NCBI RefSeq assembly: GCF_003259615.1
Contig: NZ_QLLR01000017.1
Span: 1-64,000, forward strand
Source: Pedobacter cryoconitis
GTDB lineage: Bacteria > Bacteroidota > Bacteroidia > Sphingobacteriales > Sphingobacteriaceae
Length of the DNA stretch: 64,000 nt
Direction of reading: 5' to 3'
In this document: positions 52,109 to 61,586 of the stretch, in pieces
Layout: each line of letters opens with the position of its first letter
Numbering within the stretch: position 1 is the stretch's first letter
Made by a program: the position numbers and the translations under genes
The notes under the pieces: generated by a model
The model's database searches: none
What the model saw: the letters and a program-made list of their open reading frames with translations, nothing else
Told to the model about the DNA's origin: nothing

Positions 52109-52456
52109 ATGAAAATTACAGTTCAATCAATCCATTTCAATGCAGATCACAAACTATTAGACTTTATTCAAAAGAAAGTTGACAAGCTGGAACAGTTCCA
52201 CGACCAGATCATAAGTGGGGAAGTTTATTTAAAATTAGAGAACGTAGACGATGAGGCTAACAAAATAAGTGAGATCAAACTGATGGTTCCTGGTGGAATT
52301 TTATTCGCAAAGGAGCAATGCAAGTCTTTCGAAGAAGCGACGGATTTGTCAATTGAGTCATTAAAAAAGCAAATAACAAAACATAAAGAAAAAAATAGAA
52401 TAAAAGTTTCTGAGCTTAAGGCGGTATTAAATGCCGATGAAGTGTCTGATTATTAG
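52109..52456 (+). CDS. hpf: Ribosome hibernation-promoting factor (short form)
   Basis: A 115-residue S30AE/HPF-type protein: ITVQSIHFNADHKLLDFIQKKVDKLEQFHDQIISGEVYLKLENVDDEANKISEIKLMVPGGILFAKEQCKSFEEATDLSIESLKKQITKHKEK. It binds the 30S decoding region and, in short-form species, promotes 70S dimerisation or inactivation in stationary phase. An AGGAGG box 6-8 bp upstream of the ATG is unusually strong for this phylum. Downstream of xerC; a terminator follows. Confidence 0.9.
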   Translation: MKITVQSIHFNADHKLLDFIQKKVDKLEQFHDQIISGEVYLKLENVDDEANKISEIKLMVPGGILFAKEQCKSFEEATDLSIESLKKQITKHKEKNRIKVSELKAVLNADEVSDY

Positions 52457-52483
52457 GAATCTATTTTTGGAAATTTTAAATAT

Positions 52484-52518
52484 AAAACCAGCAGAATACA
52501 GTCTGCTGGTTTTTTTTT
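52484..52518 (+). terminator. Intrinsic terminator of hpf
   Basis: Stem AAACCAGCAGA with TCTGCTGGTTT, loop ATACAG, then nine T. Directly followed by the tRNA promoter. Confidence 0.85.
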
Positions 52519-52527
52519 CAAAATAGT

Positions 52528-52558
52528 TTTGCAACTATAAAATATTCTTGTAGATTTG
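52528..52558 (+). promoter_or_regulatory. Promoter of the tRNA-tuf operon
   Basis: TTTG at 52528-52531 and TAGATTTG at 52551-52558 with 19-bp spacing, an excellent match to the Bacteroidota TTTG/TAnnTTTG promoter. Confidence 0.8.
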
Positions 52559-52631
52559 CATTCCAATTCGGAACAGGGGTTAACCCATAAAGAATTGGTT
52601 TGTTCTGTGAATGTTTAATAAATAATAATAA

Positions 52632-52704
<73 letters not shown>

Positions 52705-52745
52705 CTTTTAGACCCGCATTTGATATGTGGCGGTTTAGGAGAAAT

Positions 52746-52828
52746 GGGGGGATACCAGAGTGGCCAAATGGGACAGACTGTAACTCTGTTGTCGCGAGAC
52801 TTCGAAGGTTCGAATCCTTCTCCCCCCA
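52746..52828 (+). tRNA. tRNA-Tyr (anticodon GTA)
   Basis: 83 nt with long variable arm, acceptor GGGGGGA/TCCCCCC, anticodon loop CTGTAAC (anticodon GTA), T loop GGTTCGAATCC and discriminator A. A typical class II bacterial tRNA-Tyr. Confidence 0.96.
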
Positions 52829-52847
52829 CTTTATAATAATAGTAAAA

Positions 52848-52920
52848 GCGAAAGTAGCTCAGTTGGTAGAGCGATAGCCTTCCAAGCTATAGGTCGCGAG
52901 TTCGAACCTCGTCTTTCGCT
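52848..52920 (+). tRNA. tRNA-Gly (anticodon TCC)
   Basis: 73 nt with acceptor GCGAAAG/CTTTCGC, anticodon loop CTTCCAA (anticodon TCC), T arm GAGTTCGAACCTC and discriminator T. Confidence 0.96.
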
Positions 52921-52998
52921 CTTGATTCAAGAGCAGTCGGCATAATGGTCACAGTTTAAATGCCAGACCGGTATTGAAGATTGTGAAGAGAATAAAAA

Positions 52999-53070
<72 letters not shown>

Positions 53071-53090
53071 CAGGAATAAAGATAAAAAAG

Positions 53091-53134
53091 CTTTGTTAAA
53101 TCTGGCATTATGCCCAGAATGAACAAGGTTTTTT
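53091..53134 (+). terminator. Hairpin between tRNA-Thr and tuf
   Basis: An outer stem (CTTTGTT paired with AACAAGG) and an inner one (TCTGG with CCAGA) around CATTATG, then TTTTTTG. It may be a partial terminator or processing signal between the tRNA block and tuf. Confidence 0.5.
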
Positions 53135-53197
53135 GTATTGAATTGTATCAAAACAATAATTAAAAATAAAAGTTAACCTACTAATAAGTATAAAAAC

Positions 53198-54385
53198 ATG
53201 GCAAAAGAAAAGTTTGACCGCAGCAAGCCGCACTTAAACATCGGCACTATCGGTCACGTTGACCACGGTAAAACAACCTTAACAGCAGCTATCACTAAAG
53301 TGTTATCTGATGCTGGTTTATCTGAGGCGCGTTCATTTGATTCGATTGACTCTGCTCCAGAGGAAAAAGAAAGAGGTATCACTATTAACACTGCACACGT
53401 TGAGTATTCAACTGCTAACCGTCACTATGCTCACGTTGACTGTCCAGGTCACGCGGATTACGTGAAAAACATGGTTACAGGTGCGGCGCAAATGGATGGT
53501 GCTATTATCGTTGTAGCGGCTACAGATGGTCCTATGCCACAAACTCGTGAGCACATTCTATTGGCTCGTCAGGTAGGTGTACCTTCATTGGTGGTTTTCA
53601 TGAACAAAGTGGATATGGTTGATGATCCTGAATTACTAGAATTAGTAGAGATGGAAGTTCGTGAATTATTATCTTTCTATGATTTCCCAGGTGATGATAT
53701 CCCAGTTATTCAAGGTTCTGCTTTAGGTGGATTGAATGGCGATGAGAAATGGGTTGGTAAAATCATGGAATTAATGGATGCTGTAGATAGCTACATTCCA
53801 ATCCCTCCACGTTTAACTGAACTTCCTTTCTTAATGCCTGTTGAAGATGTATTCTCGATCACTGGTCGTGGTACTGTTGCAACTGGTCGTATTGAGCGTG
53901 GTGTAATCAACTCTGGAGATCCTGTTGAGATCTTAGGTATGGGTGCAGAAAATCTTAAATCAACTGTAACAGGTGTTGAGATGTTCCGTAAGATCCTTGA
54001 TTATGGTGAAGCAGGAGATAACGTAGGTTTATTATTACGTGGTATTGAGAAAACTGATATCCGTCGTGGTATGGTTATCTGTAAACCAGGTTCTGTAACT
54101 CCTCACACTGATTTCAAAGCTGAGATCTATGTATTATCAAAAGCTGAAGGTGGACGTCACACTCCATTCTTTAACAAATACCGTCCACAATTCTATTTCC
54201 GTACCACAGACGTTACTGGAGAGATCACTCTTCAAGAAGGAACTGAAATGGTTATGCCAGGTGATAACGTTACAATCAATGTTAAATTGATCAACGCAAT
54301 CGCAATGGAAAAAGGACTTCGTTTCGCTATCCGTGAAGGTGGTAGAACAGTAGGTGCTGGTCAGGTAACTGAAATTGTAAAATAA
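53198..54385 (+). CDS. tuf: Elongation factor Tu
   Basis: A 395-residue translation GTPase that delivers aminoacyl-tRNA. G1 GHVDHGKTTL, the switch I region RGITINTAHVEY, G3 DCPGHADYVKNM, G4 MNKVDM, then domains II and III ending in FAIREGGRTVGAGQVTEIVK. Ordered after the Thr-Tyr-Gly-Thr tRNAs, as in E. coli tufB. A terminator lies at 54429-54466. Confidence 0.99.
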   Translation: MAKEKFDRSKPHLNIGTIGHVDHGKTTLTAAITKVLSDAGLSEARSFDSIDSAPEEKERGITINTAHVEYSTANRHYAHVDCPGHADYVKNMVTGAAQMDGAIIVVAATDGPMPQTREHILLARQVGVPSLVVFMNKVDMVDDPELLELVEMEVRELLSFYDFPGDDIPVIQGSALGGLNGDEKWVGKIMELMDAVDSYIPIPPRLTELPFLMPVEDVFSITGRGTVATGRIERGVINSGDPVEILGMGAENLKSTVTGVEMFRKILDYGEAGDNVGLLLRGIEKTDIRRGMVICKPGSVTPHTDFKAEIYVLSKAEGGRHTPFFNKYRPQFYFRTTDVTGEITLQEGTEMVMPGDNVTINVKLINAIAMEKGLRFAIREGGRTVGAGQVTEIVK

Positions 54386-54428
54386 TTACTTAACCGTCCT
54401 TAGGGTCGCTAAGCAATTAAATAATAAT

Positions 54429-54466
54429 ACAAAGTGCCCGGACGTTATAGTCTGGGTACTTTGTTC
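54429..54466 (+). terminator. Intrinsic terminator of tuf
   Basis: 15-bp stem ACAAAGTGCCCGGAC with GTCTGGGTACTTTGT (two G-U pairs), 6-nt loop, followed by TCT. T-run is short. Confidence 0.75.
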
Positions 54467-54507
54467 TAAAAATGTTTGATTAACCCCTAAAAGGTTAATT
54501 CTTATAC

Positions 54508-54578
54508 ACGGGAATAGTTCAACGGTAGAATAGAGGTCTCCAAAACCTTTGATCAGGGTTCGAATCCTTGTTCCCGTG
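54508..54578 (+). tRNA. tRNA-Trp (anticodon CCA)
   Basis: 71 nt with acceptor ACGGGAA/TTCCCGT, anticodon loop CTCCAAA (anticodon CCA), T arm AGGGTTCGAATCCTT and discriminator G. Located between tuf and secE, 13 nt before the secE ATG. Confidence 0.95.
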
Positions 54579-54591
54579 CAAAAACTTAGAT

Positions 54592-54789
54592 ATGGCTAGC
54601 ATAGTTCAATTTATTAAAGAATCGTATGAGGAAATGACCCAGAAGGTTACCTGGCCTACATGGGGAGAATTGCAAAATTCTGCAGTGCTGGTTTTGGTAG
54701 CTTCGTTTATTATTGCAGTTGTTATTTTTGCAATGGATAAGGGATCTACTTTTGTGCTAGATACTTTTTATAAATCACTTTCTAATTAA
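54592..54789 (+). CDS. secE: Preprotein translocase subunit SecE
   Basis: A 65-residue single-span membrane protein. I use the ATG at 54592 because the longer frame from 54568 would overlap the tRNA-Trp gene. The N-terminal amphipathic part IKESYEEMTQKVTWPTWGELQNSAVLVLV carries the conserved KVTWPTW, and the membrane helix is about 30-50. It clamps SecY in the Sec channel. Followed by nusG at 9 bp. Confidence 0.95.
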   Translation: MASIVQFIKESYEEMTQKVTWPTWGELQNSAVLVLVASFIIAVVIFAMDKGSTFVLDTFYKSLSN

Positions 54790-54798
54790 TAGAACTAA

Positions 54799-55341
54799 AT
54801 GAACGATCAGCTAAAATGGTATGTAGTTAGGGCGGTAAGCGGAAAAGAGAAGAAGGTAAAACAATACATCGATTCAGAGATCAGTCGTTTAGGTTTTTCT
54901 CATCTTGTTCCGCAGGTATTAATCCCTATGGAAAAATACTACCAGATGAAAGAAGGAAAGAAGATTGCAAAAGAGCGCAACTTTTATCCTGGTTATGTTT
55001 TGATTGAAGCAACTTTGGACGGTGAGTTAGAACACATTATCAAAAATGTGAACAGCGTAATCGGTTTCTTAGGGGATAAAGGTGGAAACCCGGTTCCAAT
55101 GCGTCAGGCAGAAGTTAACCGTATCCTGGGTAAAGTAGATGAAATGAGTCAGCAGGGTGAGACTATGAATGTAGCTTATTATGTTGGTGAGAACGTCAAA
55201 GTAATGGACGGTCCTTTCAATGGCTTTACTGGTGTGATTGAAGAGGTTAACGAAGAAAAGAAAAAACTAAAAGTAATGGTTAAGATTTTCGGCAGAAAAA
55301 CTCCGCTGGAACTTAATTATATGCAAGTAGAAAAAGAGTAG
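54799..55341 (+). CDS. nusG: Transcription termination/antitermination protein NusG
   Basis: A 180-residue protein. N-terminal NGN domain KWYVVRAVSGKEKKVKQYIDSEI and AKERNFYPGYVLIEA; C-terminal KOW domain NVKVMDGPFNGFTGVIEEVNEEKKKLKVMVKIFGRKTPLELNYMQVEK. Binds RNA polymerase and links to Rho or ribosomal S10. Confidence 0.97.
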   Translation: MNDQLKWYVVRAVSGKEKKVKQYIDSEISRLGFSHLVPQVLIPMEKYYQMKEGKKIAKERNFYPGYVLIEATLDGELEHIIKNVNSVIGFLGDKGGNPVPMRQAEVNRILGKVDEMSQQGETMNVAYYVGENVKVMDGPFNGFTGVIEEVNEEKKKLKVMVKIFGRKTPLELNYMQVEKE

Positions 55342-55410
55342 AATAAAGATCTTAAATGTTACATGCTTCCAACATTTTAACATTGAGTATTACAATTAAC
55401 AAATCAGAAA

Positions 55411-55854
55411 ATGGCAAAAGAAGTCAGTGCGCTTGTTAAATTACAAATCAAAGGAGGAGCTGCAAATCCATCACCACCAGTAGGGCCTGCATTAGGTGCT
55501 AAAGGTGTTAATATCATGGAATTTTGCAAGCAATTTAATGCTCGTACCCAAGATAAGCCTGGTAAAGTATTACCTGTTGTAATTACTGTTTATGCTGACA
55601 AGTCTTTCGAATTTATCATCAAAACCCCGCCGGTTGCTATCCAGTTAAAGGATGCTACTAAATTAGCGAGTGGTTCTGCTGAGCCCAACCGTAAGAAAGT
55701 TGGTTCGGTGACTTGGGATCAGGTTAAGTCAATTGCTGAAGATAAAATGACTGATTTAAATGCATTCACTATCGAGTCGGCAATGAGTATGGTTGCCGGT
55801 ACAGCACGCAGTATGGGAATCACCGTTAGCGGCGATGCACCCTGGACAAATTAA
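55411..55854 (+). CDS. rplK: 50S ribosomal protein L11
   Basis: A 147-residue protein: SALVKLQIKGGAANPSPPVGPALGAKGVNIMEFCKQFNARTQ and the C-terminal RNA-binding KVGSVTWDQVKSIAEDKMTDLNAFTIESAMSMVAGTARSMGI. Forms the GTPase-associated centre with 23S rRNA. Followed by rplA at 23 bp. Confidence 0.98.
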   Translation: MAKEVSALVKLQIKGGAANPSPPVGPALGAKGVNIMEFCKQFNARTQDKPGKVLPVVITVYADKSFEFIIKTPPVAIQLKDATKLASGSAEPNRKKVGSVTWDQVKSIAEDKMTDLNAFTIESAMSMVAGTARSMGITVSGDAPWTN

Positions 55855-55877
55855 TTAACAAAAAACAGTTTACAACA

Positions 55878-56576
55878 GTGGCTAAATTAACAAAAAATCA
55901 AAAAAAGGCACATGCTAAACTAGAATCTGGTAAAACGTATTCTTTACAGGATGCGGCTGCTTTGGTAAAAGAAATCACGACTACTAAATTTGATGCTTCG
56001 GTTGATATCGACATCGCTTTAGGTGTTGATCCGCGTAAAGCGAATCAAATGGTACGTGGTATCGCTACTTTACCACACGGTACAGGTAAAACTGTACGTG
56101 TATTAGTTCTTTGTAATCCTGATAAGGAAGACGAAGCTAAAGCGGCAGGTGCAGATTTCGTAGGTTTAGACGAATATGTTGCCAAGATTGAAGGTGGATG
56201 GACTGATGTTGACATTATTATCACTACTCCTGCTTGTATGGCTAAAGTAGGTAAACTGGGCCGCGTTTTAGGTCCACGTAACCTTATGCCAAACCCAAAA
56301 TCAGGTACTGTAACTAACGAAGTTGGTAAAGCAGTAACTGACGTAAAAGGCGGTAAGATTGATTTTAAAGTTGACAAAAGTGGTATCATTCATGCTTCGG
56401 TAGGAAAAGTATCATTCCCAGCAGAAAAAATATATGAAAATGCATTAGAAGTTCTTCAAGTAATTTCTAAGCTTAAACCATCTGCTGCTAAAGGAACTTA
56501 TTTTAAGAGCATTCATGTTTCTTCTACAATGAGTCCTGGAATCGCAATCGAAACAAAATCAGTAGCAGGGATCTAA
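55878..56576 (+). CDS. rplA: 50S ribosomal protein L1
   Basis: A 232-residue protein starting at a GTG (55878). Features: LVKEITTTKFDASVDIDIALGVDPRKANQMVRGIATLPHGTGKTVRVLVL and the C-terminal MPNPKSGTVTNEVGKAV. Forms the L1 stalk and autoregulates its operon in many bacteria. rplJ begins 2 bp later. Confidence 0.97.
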   Translation: MAKLTKNQKKAHAKLESGKTYSLQDAAALVKEITTTKFDASVDIDIALGVDPRKANQMVRGIATLPHGTGKTVRVLVLCNPDKEDEAKAAGADFVGLDEYVAKIEGGWTDVDIIITTPACMAKVGKLGRVLGPRNLMPNPKSGTVTNEVGKAVTDVKGGKIDFKVDKSGIIHASVGKVSFPAEKIYENALEVLQVISKLKPSAAKGTYFKSIHVSSTMSPGIAIETKSVAGI

Positions 56577-56578
56577 TT

Positions 56579-57100
56579 ATGAACAGAGAAGAAAAACACG
56601 AAGTAGTTTCGGCTCTTCAAGAGAAGATGCAGGACTTTGGCAATTTTTATATTGCTGATACATCAAGCTTATCTGTTGAGAAAATTAACAACATCCGTCG
56701 CAAATGTTTCGAAAGCGGTATTGAAATGCAGGTTGCTAAAAATACTTTGATCAGAAAAGCGATCGAAGGACTAGAAGGCGACAATTCAAGTATTTTTGAA
56801 GCATTAAAAGGCCAGTCAGCAATATTATTCTCAAGAACAGGTAATGGTCCGGCTAAGCTGATCAAAGCCTTGAGAAAAGGATCTGACAAACCACAGTTGA
56901 AAGCTGCGTTTATTGACACAGCAATCTATGTTGGAGATAATCATTTAGATGCATTAGTAAGCTTGAAATCAAGAGAAGAGCTTATTGGAGACATCATTGG
57001 CTTGCTACAATCGCCAGCTAAAAATGTTATTTCAGCACTTAAATCTAGTGGTGGTAAAATCGCAGGAATTGTTAAAACTCTTCAGGAAAGAGAAGGTTAA
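56579..57100 (+). CDS. rplJ: 50S ribosomal protein L10
   Basis: A 173-residue protein: NREEKHEVVSALQEKMQDFGNFYIADTSSLSVEKINNIRRKCFESGIEMQVAKNTLIRKAIEGL, then the C-terminal helix that anchors L7/L12 dimers. Immediately after rplA; rplL follows 67 bp on. Confidence 0.97.
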   Translation: MNREEKHEVVSALQEKMQDFGNFYIADTSSLSVEKINNIRRKCFESGIEMQVAKNTLIRKAIEGLEGDNSSIFEALKGQSAILFSRTGNGPAKLIKALRKGSDKPQLKAAFIDTAIYVGDNHLDALVSLKSREELIGDIIGLLQSPAKNVISALKSSGGKIAGIVKTLQEREG

Positions 57101-57167
57101 GGAACACCTTATAAGTTTCATATTATTATAAATTATTTTTCACGTCAAATTTTAAAAACTCTATAAA

Positions 57168-57542
57168 ATGGCAGATTTAAAAGCGTTTGCTGAGCAATTA
57201 GTAAACTTAACAGTAAAAGAAGTTAACGAATTAGCTCAAATCCTTAAAGACGAGTATGGTATCGAACCAGCTGCTGCTGCAGTTGCTGTTGCAGGTCCTG
57301 CTGGTGATGCTGCTCCTGCAGCTGAAGAAAAATCTACTTTCGATGTTATCTTGAAAGAAGCTGGTGGTGCTAAATTAGCAGTTGTTAAGTTGGTTAAAGA
57401 CTTAACTGGATTAGGTTTGAAAGAAGCTAAAGACTTAGTTGACGGTGCACCAAAAGAATTAAAAACTGGTGTTTCTAAAGACGAAGCTGAAGCTTTGAAA
57501 AAACAATTAGAAGAAGCTGGAGCTGTAGTTGAGATTAAGTAA
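57168..57542 (+). CDS. rplL: 50S ribosomal protein L7/L12
   Basis: A 124-residue stalk protein: N-terminal dimerisation ADLKAFAEQLVNLTVKEVNELAQILKDEYGIEPA, Ala-rich hinge (about 39-50), and C-terminal domain KSTFDVILKEAGGAKLAVVKLVKDLTGLGLKEAKDLVDGAPKELKTGVSKDEAEALKKQLEEAGAVVEIK. Recruits translation factors. Confidence 0.98.
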   Translation: MADLKAFAEQLVNLTVKEVNELAQILKDEYGIEPAAAAVAVAGPAGDAAPAAEEKSTFDVILKEAGGAKLAVVKLVKDLTGLGLKEAKDLVDGAPKELKTGVSKDEAEALKKQLEEAGAVVEIK

Positions 57543-57569
57543 TCACTTAATTTTAATATAACTTTAAAC

Positions 57570-57599
57570 ATAGACTCCGACTGTACAGTCGGAGTCTAT
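57570..57599 (+). terminator. Perfect 30-bp palindrome between rplL and rpoB
   Basis: The sequence from 57570 to 57599 is fully self-complementary, with its centre between 57584 and 57585 and 15-bp arms. No T-run follows, so it probably acts as an attenuator or RNase processing site separating ribosomal protein and RNA polymerase expression. Confidence 0.7.
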
Positions 57600-57695
57600 A
57601 CCTGTTTATATACATTTCATCTAAGTTTGGTTGGTGGGATGTTCACGGCAAACCAAACAAATAGTTTATTCTTAAACTAAATTAACTTTAGTACC

Positions 57696-60600
57696 TTGGC
57701 AAATAAAGTCGACCAAAGAGTAAATTTTGCACGTAGTAAGCACATCATAGATTACCCGGATTTTCTAGATGTACAGTTGCAATCATTCAGAGAATTTTTC
57801 CAGATAGAAACTACTTCAGACAACCGTCACACAGAGGGCTTGTTTAAAGTATTTGCTGAAAACTTTCCAATCACTGATTCCAGAAATATTTTTGTTTTGG
57901 AATTCCTTGATTATTTTATTGACCCACCGCGTTATGATATACCTGAGTGTATTGACCGTGGGTTAACTTATAGTGTTCCCTTAAAGGCAAAGTTGAAATT
58001 GTCTTGTAATGATGCGGAGCACGAAGATTTTGAAACTATCATTCAGGATGTATATCTGGGTACTATTCCATATATGACCCCTAAGGGTACATTCGTAATC
58101 AATGGTGCAGAGCGTGTAATTGTTTCTCAGTTACACAGGTCACCGGGTGTGTTCTTCGGCCAGAGCCGTCACACTAACGGAACCAAGCTTTATTCTGCAC
58201 GTGTGATTCCTTTCAAAGGATCCTGGATCGAGTTTGCTACTGACGTAAACAACGTCATGTATGCTTATATCGACCGTAAGAAAAAATTCCCGGTTACCAC
58301 ACTTTTACGTGCAATTGGTTACGATTCTGATAAAGACATCCTTGAATTGTTTGACTTGGCTGATGAGGTTAAGGTTAGCAAATCTGGTTTGAAAAAGTAT
58401 ATCGGACGTAAGCTTGCTGCAAGAGTTTTAAGAAAATGGGTTGAAGATTTTGTAGACGAAGATACTGGTGAAGTAGTTTCGATAGATCGTAACGAAGTGA
58501 TCTTGGACAGGGATACTGTTTTAGAAGACGAGCATATTGATATGATCATTGATGCTGGCGTTAAAACTATTATCTTATCTAAAGATGATGGTGCCAGTCA
58601 GGCTGATTATACTATTATATATAATACATTACAAAAAGATACTTCAAACTCTGAAAAAGAGGCTGTTGAAAACATCTATCGTGCTTTGCGTAACGCAGAA
58701 CCACCTGATGAGGAAACTGCAAGAGGTATCATTGAGCGTTTATTCTTCTCAGACAAACGTTATGACTTAGGGGATGTTGGTCGTTACCGCATCAACCGTA
58801 AGTTGAAAATGGATACTCCTGATCACGTTAAAGTATTAACAAAAGCAGATATTATTGCAATTGTTAAATACCTCATCAAATTAATCAACTCCAAAGAAGA
58901 GGTCGATGATATTGACCACTTGTCAAACCGTCGTGTACGTACAGTAGGTGAGCAGTTATATGCTCAGTTTGGTGTAGGTCTTGCGCGTATGGCACGTACA
59001 ATCCGTGAGCGGATGAACATTCGTGATAATGAGGTTTTCACGCCAACAGACTTAATTAATGCCCGTACTTTATCGTCGGTTATTAACTCATTCTTTGGTA
59101 CAAACCAGTTGTCACAGTTTATGGACCAGACTAATCCTCTTGCAGAGATTACGCACAAGCGTCGTCTTTCAGCATTAGGCCCAGGTGGTCTTTCCCGTGA
59201 AAGAGCTGGTTTCGAGGTGCGTGACGTTCACTATACTCACTACGGTAGATTGTGTACGATTGAAACACCAGAGGGACCAAACATTGGTTTGATTTCATCA
59301 CTTTGTGTACATGCAAAGATCAATACATTAGGTTTTATAGAAACGCCATACAAGATCGTAAGAGACGGTATCGTTGCTGTAGATGAAGATGTAATTTATC
59401 TTTCTGCGGAAGATGAAGATGGTAAAACTATCGCACAGGCAAACGCTGCTTATGATGATAAAGGTAATTTCACCACTGCACGTGTTAAAGCACGTTACGA
59501 GGGTGACTTCCCGATTATTGAGCCTGAGAAATTAGACTTAATGGACGTGGCACCTAATCAGATTACTTCGATTGCTGCTTCATTGATTCCTTTCCTTGAA
59601 CATGATGATGCGAACAGGGCCCTGATGGGTTCCAACATGCAACGTCAGGCCGTACCTTTATTACGTCCTGAGGCTCCGATTGTTGGTACTGGTCTGGAAG
59701 GTCGTGTTGCACGTGACTCAAGAACATTGATCAATGCTGAAGGTGATGGTGTTGTTGAATATGTGGATGCTAACGAAATTACTATCAAATATGTAAGAAA
59801 CGATGCAGATCGTTTAGTATCATTTGAAGGTGATAGCAAAACTTATAGATTAATTAAATTCAAGAAAACCAATCAGAATACTTGTATCAACTTAAAACCA
59901 ATTGTTAAAAAAGGTCAGAAAGTTGTTAAAGGACAAGTACTTTGTGAAGGTTATGCAACTGAAAATGGTGAACTTGCTTTAGGCAGGAACCTTAAAGTAG
60001 CGTTCATGCCTTGGCAGGGATATAACTTTGAGGATGCGATTGTAATCAGTGAACGTATTGTTCGTGAAGACATCTTTACTTCATTGCATATTGAAGAGTT
60101 TGAATTGGAAGTGCGTGATACGAAACGTGGAGAAGAGGAATTAACACCAGATATTCCTAACGTTTCTGAAGAAGCTACTAAAGATTTAGATGAAAACGGT
60201 ATCATTCGTATCGGTGCTGAAGTTAAAGAAGGCGATATTCTGATTGGTAAAATTACACCAAAAGGTGAGTCTGATCCTTCACCGGAAGAGAAATTATTAC
60301 GCGCTATCTTTGGAGATAAAGCAGGTGATGTGAAAGATGCATCCCTGAAAACTCCACCATCGATCAGAGGTGTTGTAATTGATACTAAATTATTCTCAAG
60401 AGCTAAGAAAACTACTAAAGCTGAAGAAAAAGCTGCGATAGAGAAATTAGATAAGAGATATAATCTGGCTACAACCAATCTTAAAAATGAGTTGGTTGAC
60501 AAATTGTTCCAGATTGTAAATGGTAAAACTTCTCAGGGTATTTTCAACGTTTACAAGGAATTGTTATTCCCTAAAGGTGCTAAGTTCACTCAAAAAAGTT

Positions 60601-61499
60601 TAGCTGATCTTGAATTCGCTCACATTAATCCATACAAATGGACTACTGATGACGATAAAAATGATCAGATCAAAATTTTGATCCACAACTACGGTATCCG
60701 TGTAAACGAAGAACTGGGTGCATATAAACGTGATAAATTCGCCATCAGTGTTGGTGATGAATTGCCTTCAGGTATTGTGCAGATGGCTAAAGTTTATGTT
60801 GCTAAAAAACGTAAACTAAAAGTAGGGGATAAGATGGCTGGTCGTCACGGTAATAAGGGTATTGTTGCCCGTATCGTTCGTGATGAAGATATGCCGTTCC
60901 TTGATGATGGAACTCCTGTTGATATTGTGTTGAACCCACTGGGTGTACCTTCACGTATGAACCTTGGACAGATCTACGAAACTGTATTGGCATGGGCCGG
61001 TAAAGAATTGGGTGTTAAATTTGCAACTCCGATCTTTGATGGTGCCAAGCATGATGAAGTTGAAGCGTGGATCGCTAAAGCTGGTGTTCCTGCTTCAGGA
61101 AGAACCTATTTACATAATGGTTTAACAGGTGAGCGTTTCGACCAGCCAACTACAGTAGGTATTATCTACATGCTGAAATTGGGTCACATGGTTGATGATA
61201 AAATGCACGCCCGTTCAATCGGACCATATTCATTAATTACACAACAACCATTGGGTGGTAAAGCTCAATTCGGGGGTCAGCGTTTTGGTGAGATGGAGGT
61301 TTGGGCATTAGAAGCATTTGGTGCGGCTAATATTCTACAAGAGATCCTGACTGTGAAGTCTGATGATGTAATCGGTAGAGCCAAAACTTATGAAGCAATT
61401 GTAAAAGGCGAAAACCTGCCGACTCCAGGTGTACCGGAATCATTCAATGTACTGGTACATGAACTGCGCGGATTAGGTTTAGATATTACGTTAGACTAA
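57696..61499 (+). CDS. rpoB: DNA-directed RNA polymerase subunit beta
   Basis: A 1267-residue core subunit. TTG start at 57696 (read as M-A-N-K-V-D-Q-R), the conserved N-terminus, followed by NFARSKHIIDYPDFLDVQLQSFREFFQ. The rifampicin-site region is visible as FFGTNQLSQFMDQTNPLAEITHKRRLSALGPGGLSRERAGFEVRDVH. The catalytic-site region includes KMAGRHGNKGIVARI and the C-terminal GGKAQFGGQRFGEMEVWALEAFGAANILQEILTVKSDD. Intact across the window. Confidence 0.98.
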   Translation: MANKVDQRVNFARSKHIIDYPDFLDVQLQSFREFFQIETTSDNRHTEGLFKVFAENFPITDSRNIFVLEFLDYFIDPPRYDIPECIDRGLTYSVPLKAKLKLSCNDAEHEDFETIIQDVYLGTIPYMTPKGTFVINGAERVIVSQLHRSPGVFFGQSRHTNGTKLYSARVIPFKGSWIEFATDVNNVMYAYIDRKKKFPVTTLLRAIGYDSDKDILELFDLADEVKVSKSGLKKYIGRKLAARVLRKWVEDFVDEDTGEVVSIDRNEVILDRDTVLEDEHIDMIIDAGVKTIILSKDDGASQADYTIIYNTLQKDTSNSEKEAVENIYRALRNAEPPDEETARGIIERLFFSDKRYDLGDVGRYRINRKLKMDTPDHVKVLTKADIIAIVKYLIKLINSKEEVDDIDHLSNRRVRTVGEQLYAQFGVGLARMARTIRERMNIRDNEVFTPTDLINARTLSSVINSFFGTNQLSQFMDQTNPLAEITHKRRLSALGPGGLSRERAGFEVRDVHYTHYGRLCTIETPEGPNIGLISSLCVHAKINTLGFIETPYKIVRDGIVAVDEDVIYLSAEDEDGKTIAQANAAYDDKGNFTTARVKARYEGDFPIIEPEKLDLMDVAPNQITSIAASLIPFLEHDDANRALMGSNMQRQAVPLLRPEAPIVGTGLEGRVARDSRTLINAEGDGVVEYVDANEITIKYVRNDADRLVSFEGDSKTYRLIKFKKTNQNTCINLKPIVKKGQKVVKGQVLCEGYATENGELALGRNLKVAFMPWQGYNFEDAIVISERIVREDIFTSLHIEEFELEVRDTKRGEEELTPDIPNVSEEATKDLDENGIIRIGAEVKEGDILIGKITPKGESDPSPEEKLLRAIFGDKAGDVKDASLKTPPSIRGVVIDTKLFSRAKKTTKAEEKAAIEKLDKRYNLATTNLKNELVDKLFQIVNGKTSQGIFNVYKELLFPKGAKFTQKSLADLEFAHINPYKWTTDDDKNDQIKILIHNYGIRVNEELGAYKRDKFAISVGDELPSGIVQMAKVYVAKKRKLKVGDKMAGRHGNKGIVARIVRDEDMPFLDDGTPVDIVLNPLGVPSRMNLGQIYETVLAWAGKELGVKFATPIFDGAKHDEVEAWIAKAGVPASGRTYLHNGLTGERFDQPTTVGIIYMLKLGHMVDDKMHARSIGPYSLITQQPLGGKAQFGGQRFGEMEVWALEAFGAANILQEILTVKSDDVIGRAKTYEAIVKGENLPTPGVPESFNVLVHELRGLGLDITLD

Positions 61500-61515
61500 T
61501 GTTGAATTTTTTAAT

Positions 61516-61559
61516 GTCGGAATGGGACCTGTTAAAGCAGGAGCCCATTCTGACTTTTT
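61516..61559 (+). terminator. Hairpin with T-run between rpoB and rpoC
   Basis: 11-bp outer stem GTCGGAATGGG with CCCATTCTGAC (one G-U), inner CCTG/CAGG pairs, then TTTTT. It looks like an intrinsic terminator but lies between two subunits of one complex, so it must be leaky or have a processing function. Confidence 0.7.
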
Positions 61560-61586
61560 AAATTTTCAAATTCAAACAACAGAGCT

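Noticed and set aside
54568..54591. Upstream start of secE
   Set aside because: It overlaps the 3' end of tRNA-Trp; the ATG at 54592 gives the standard SecE size.
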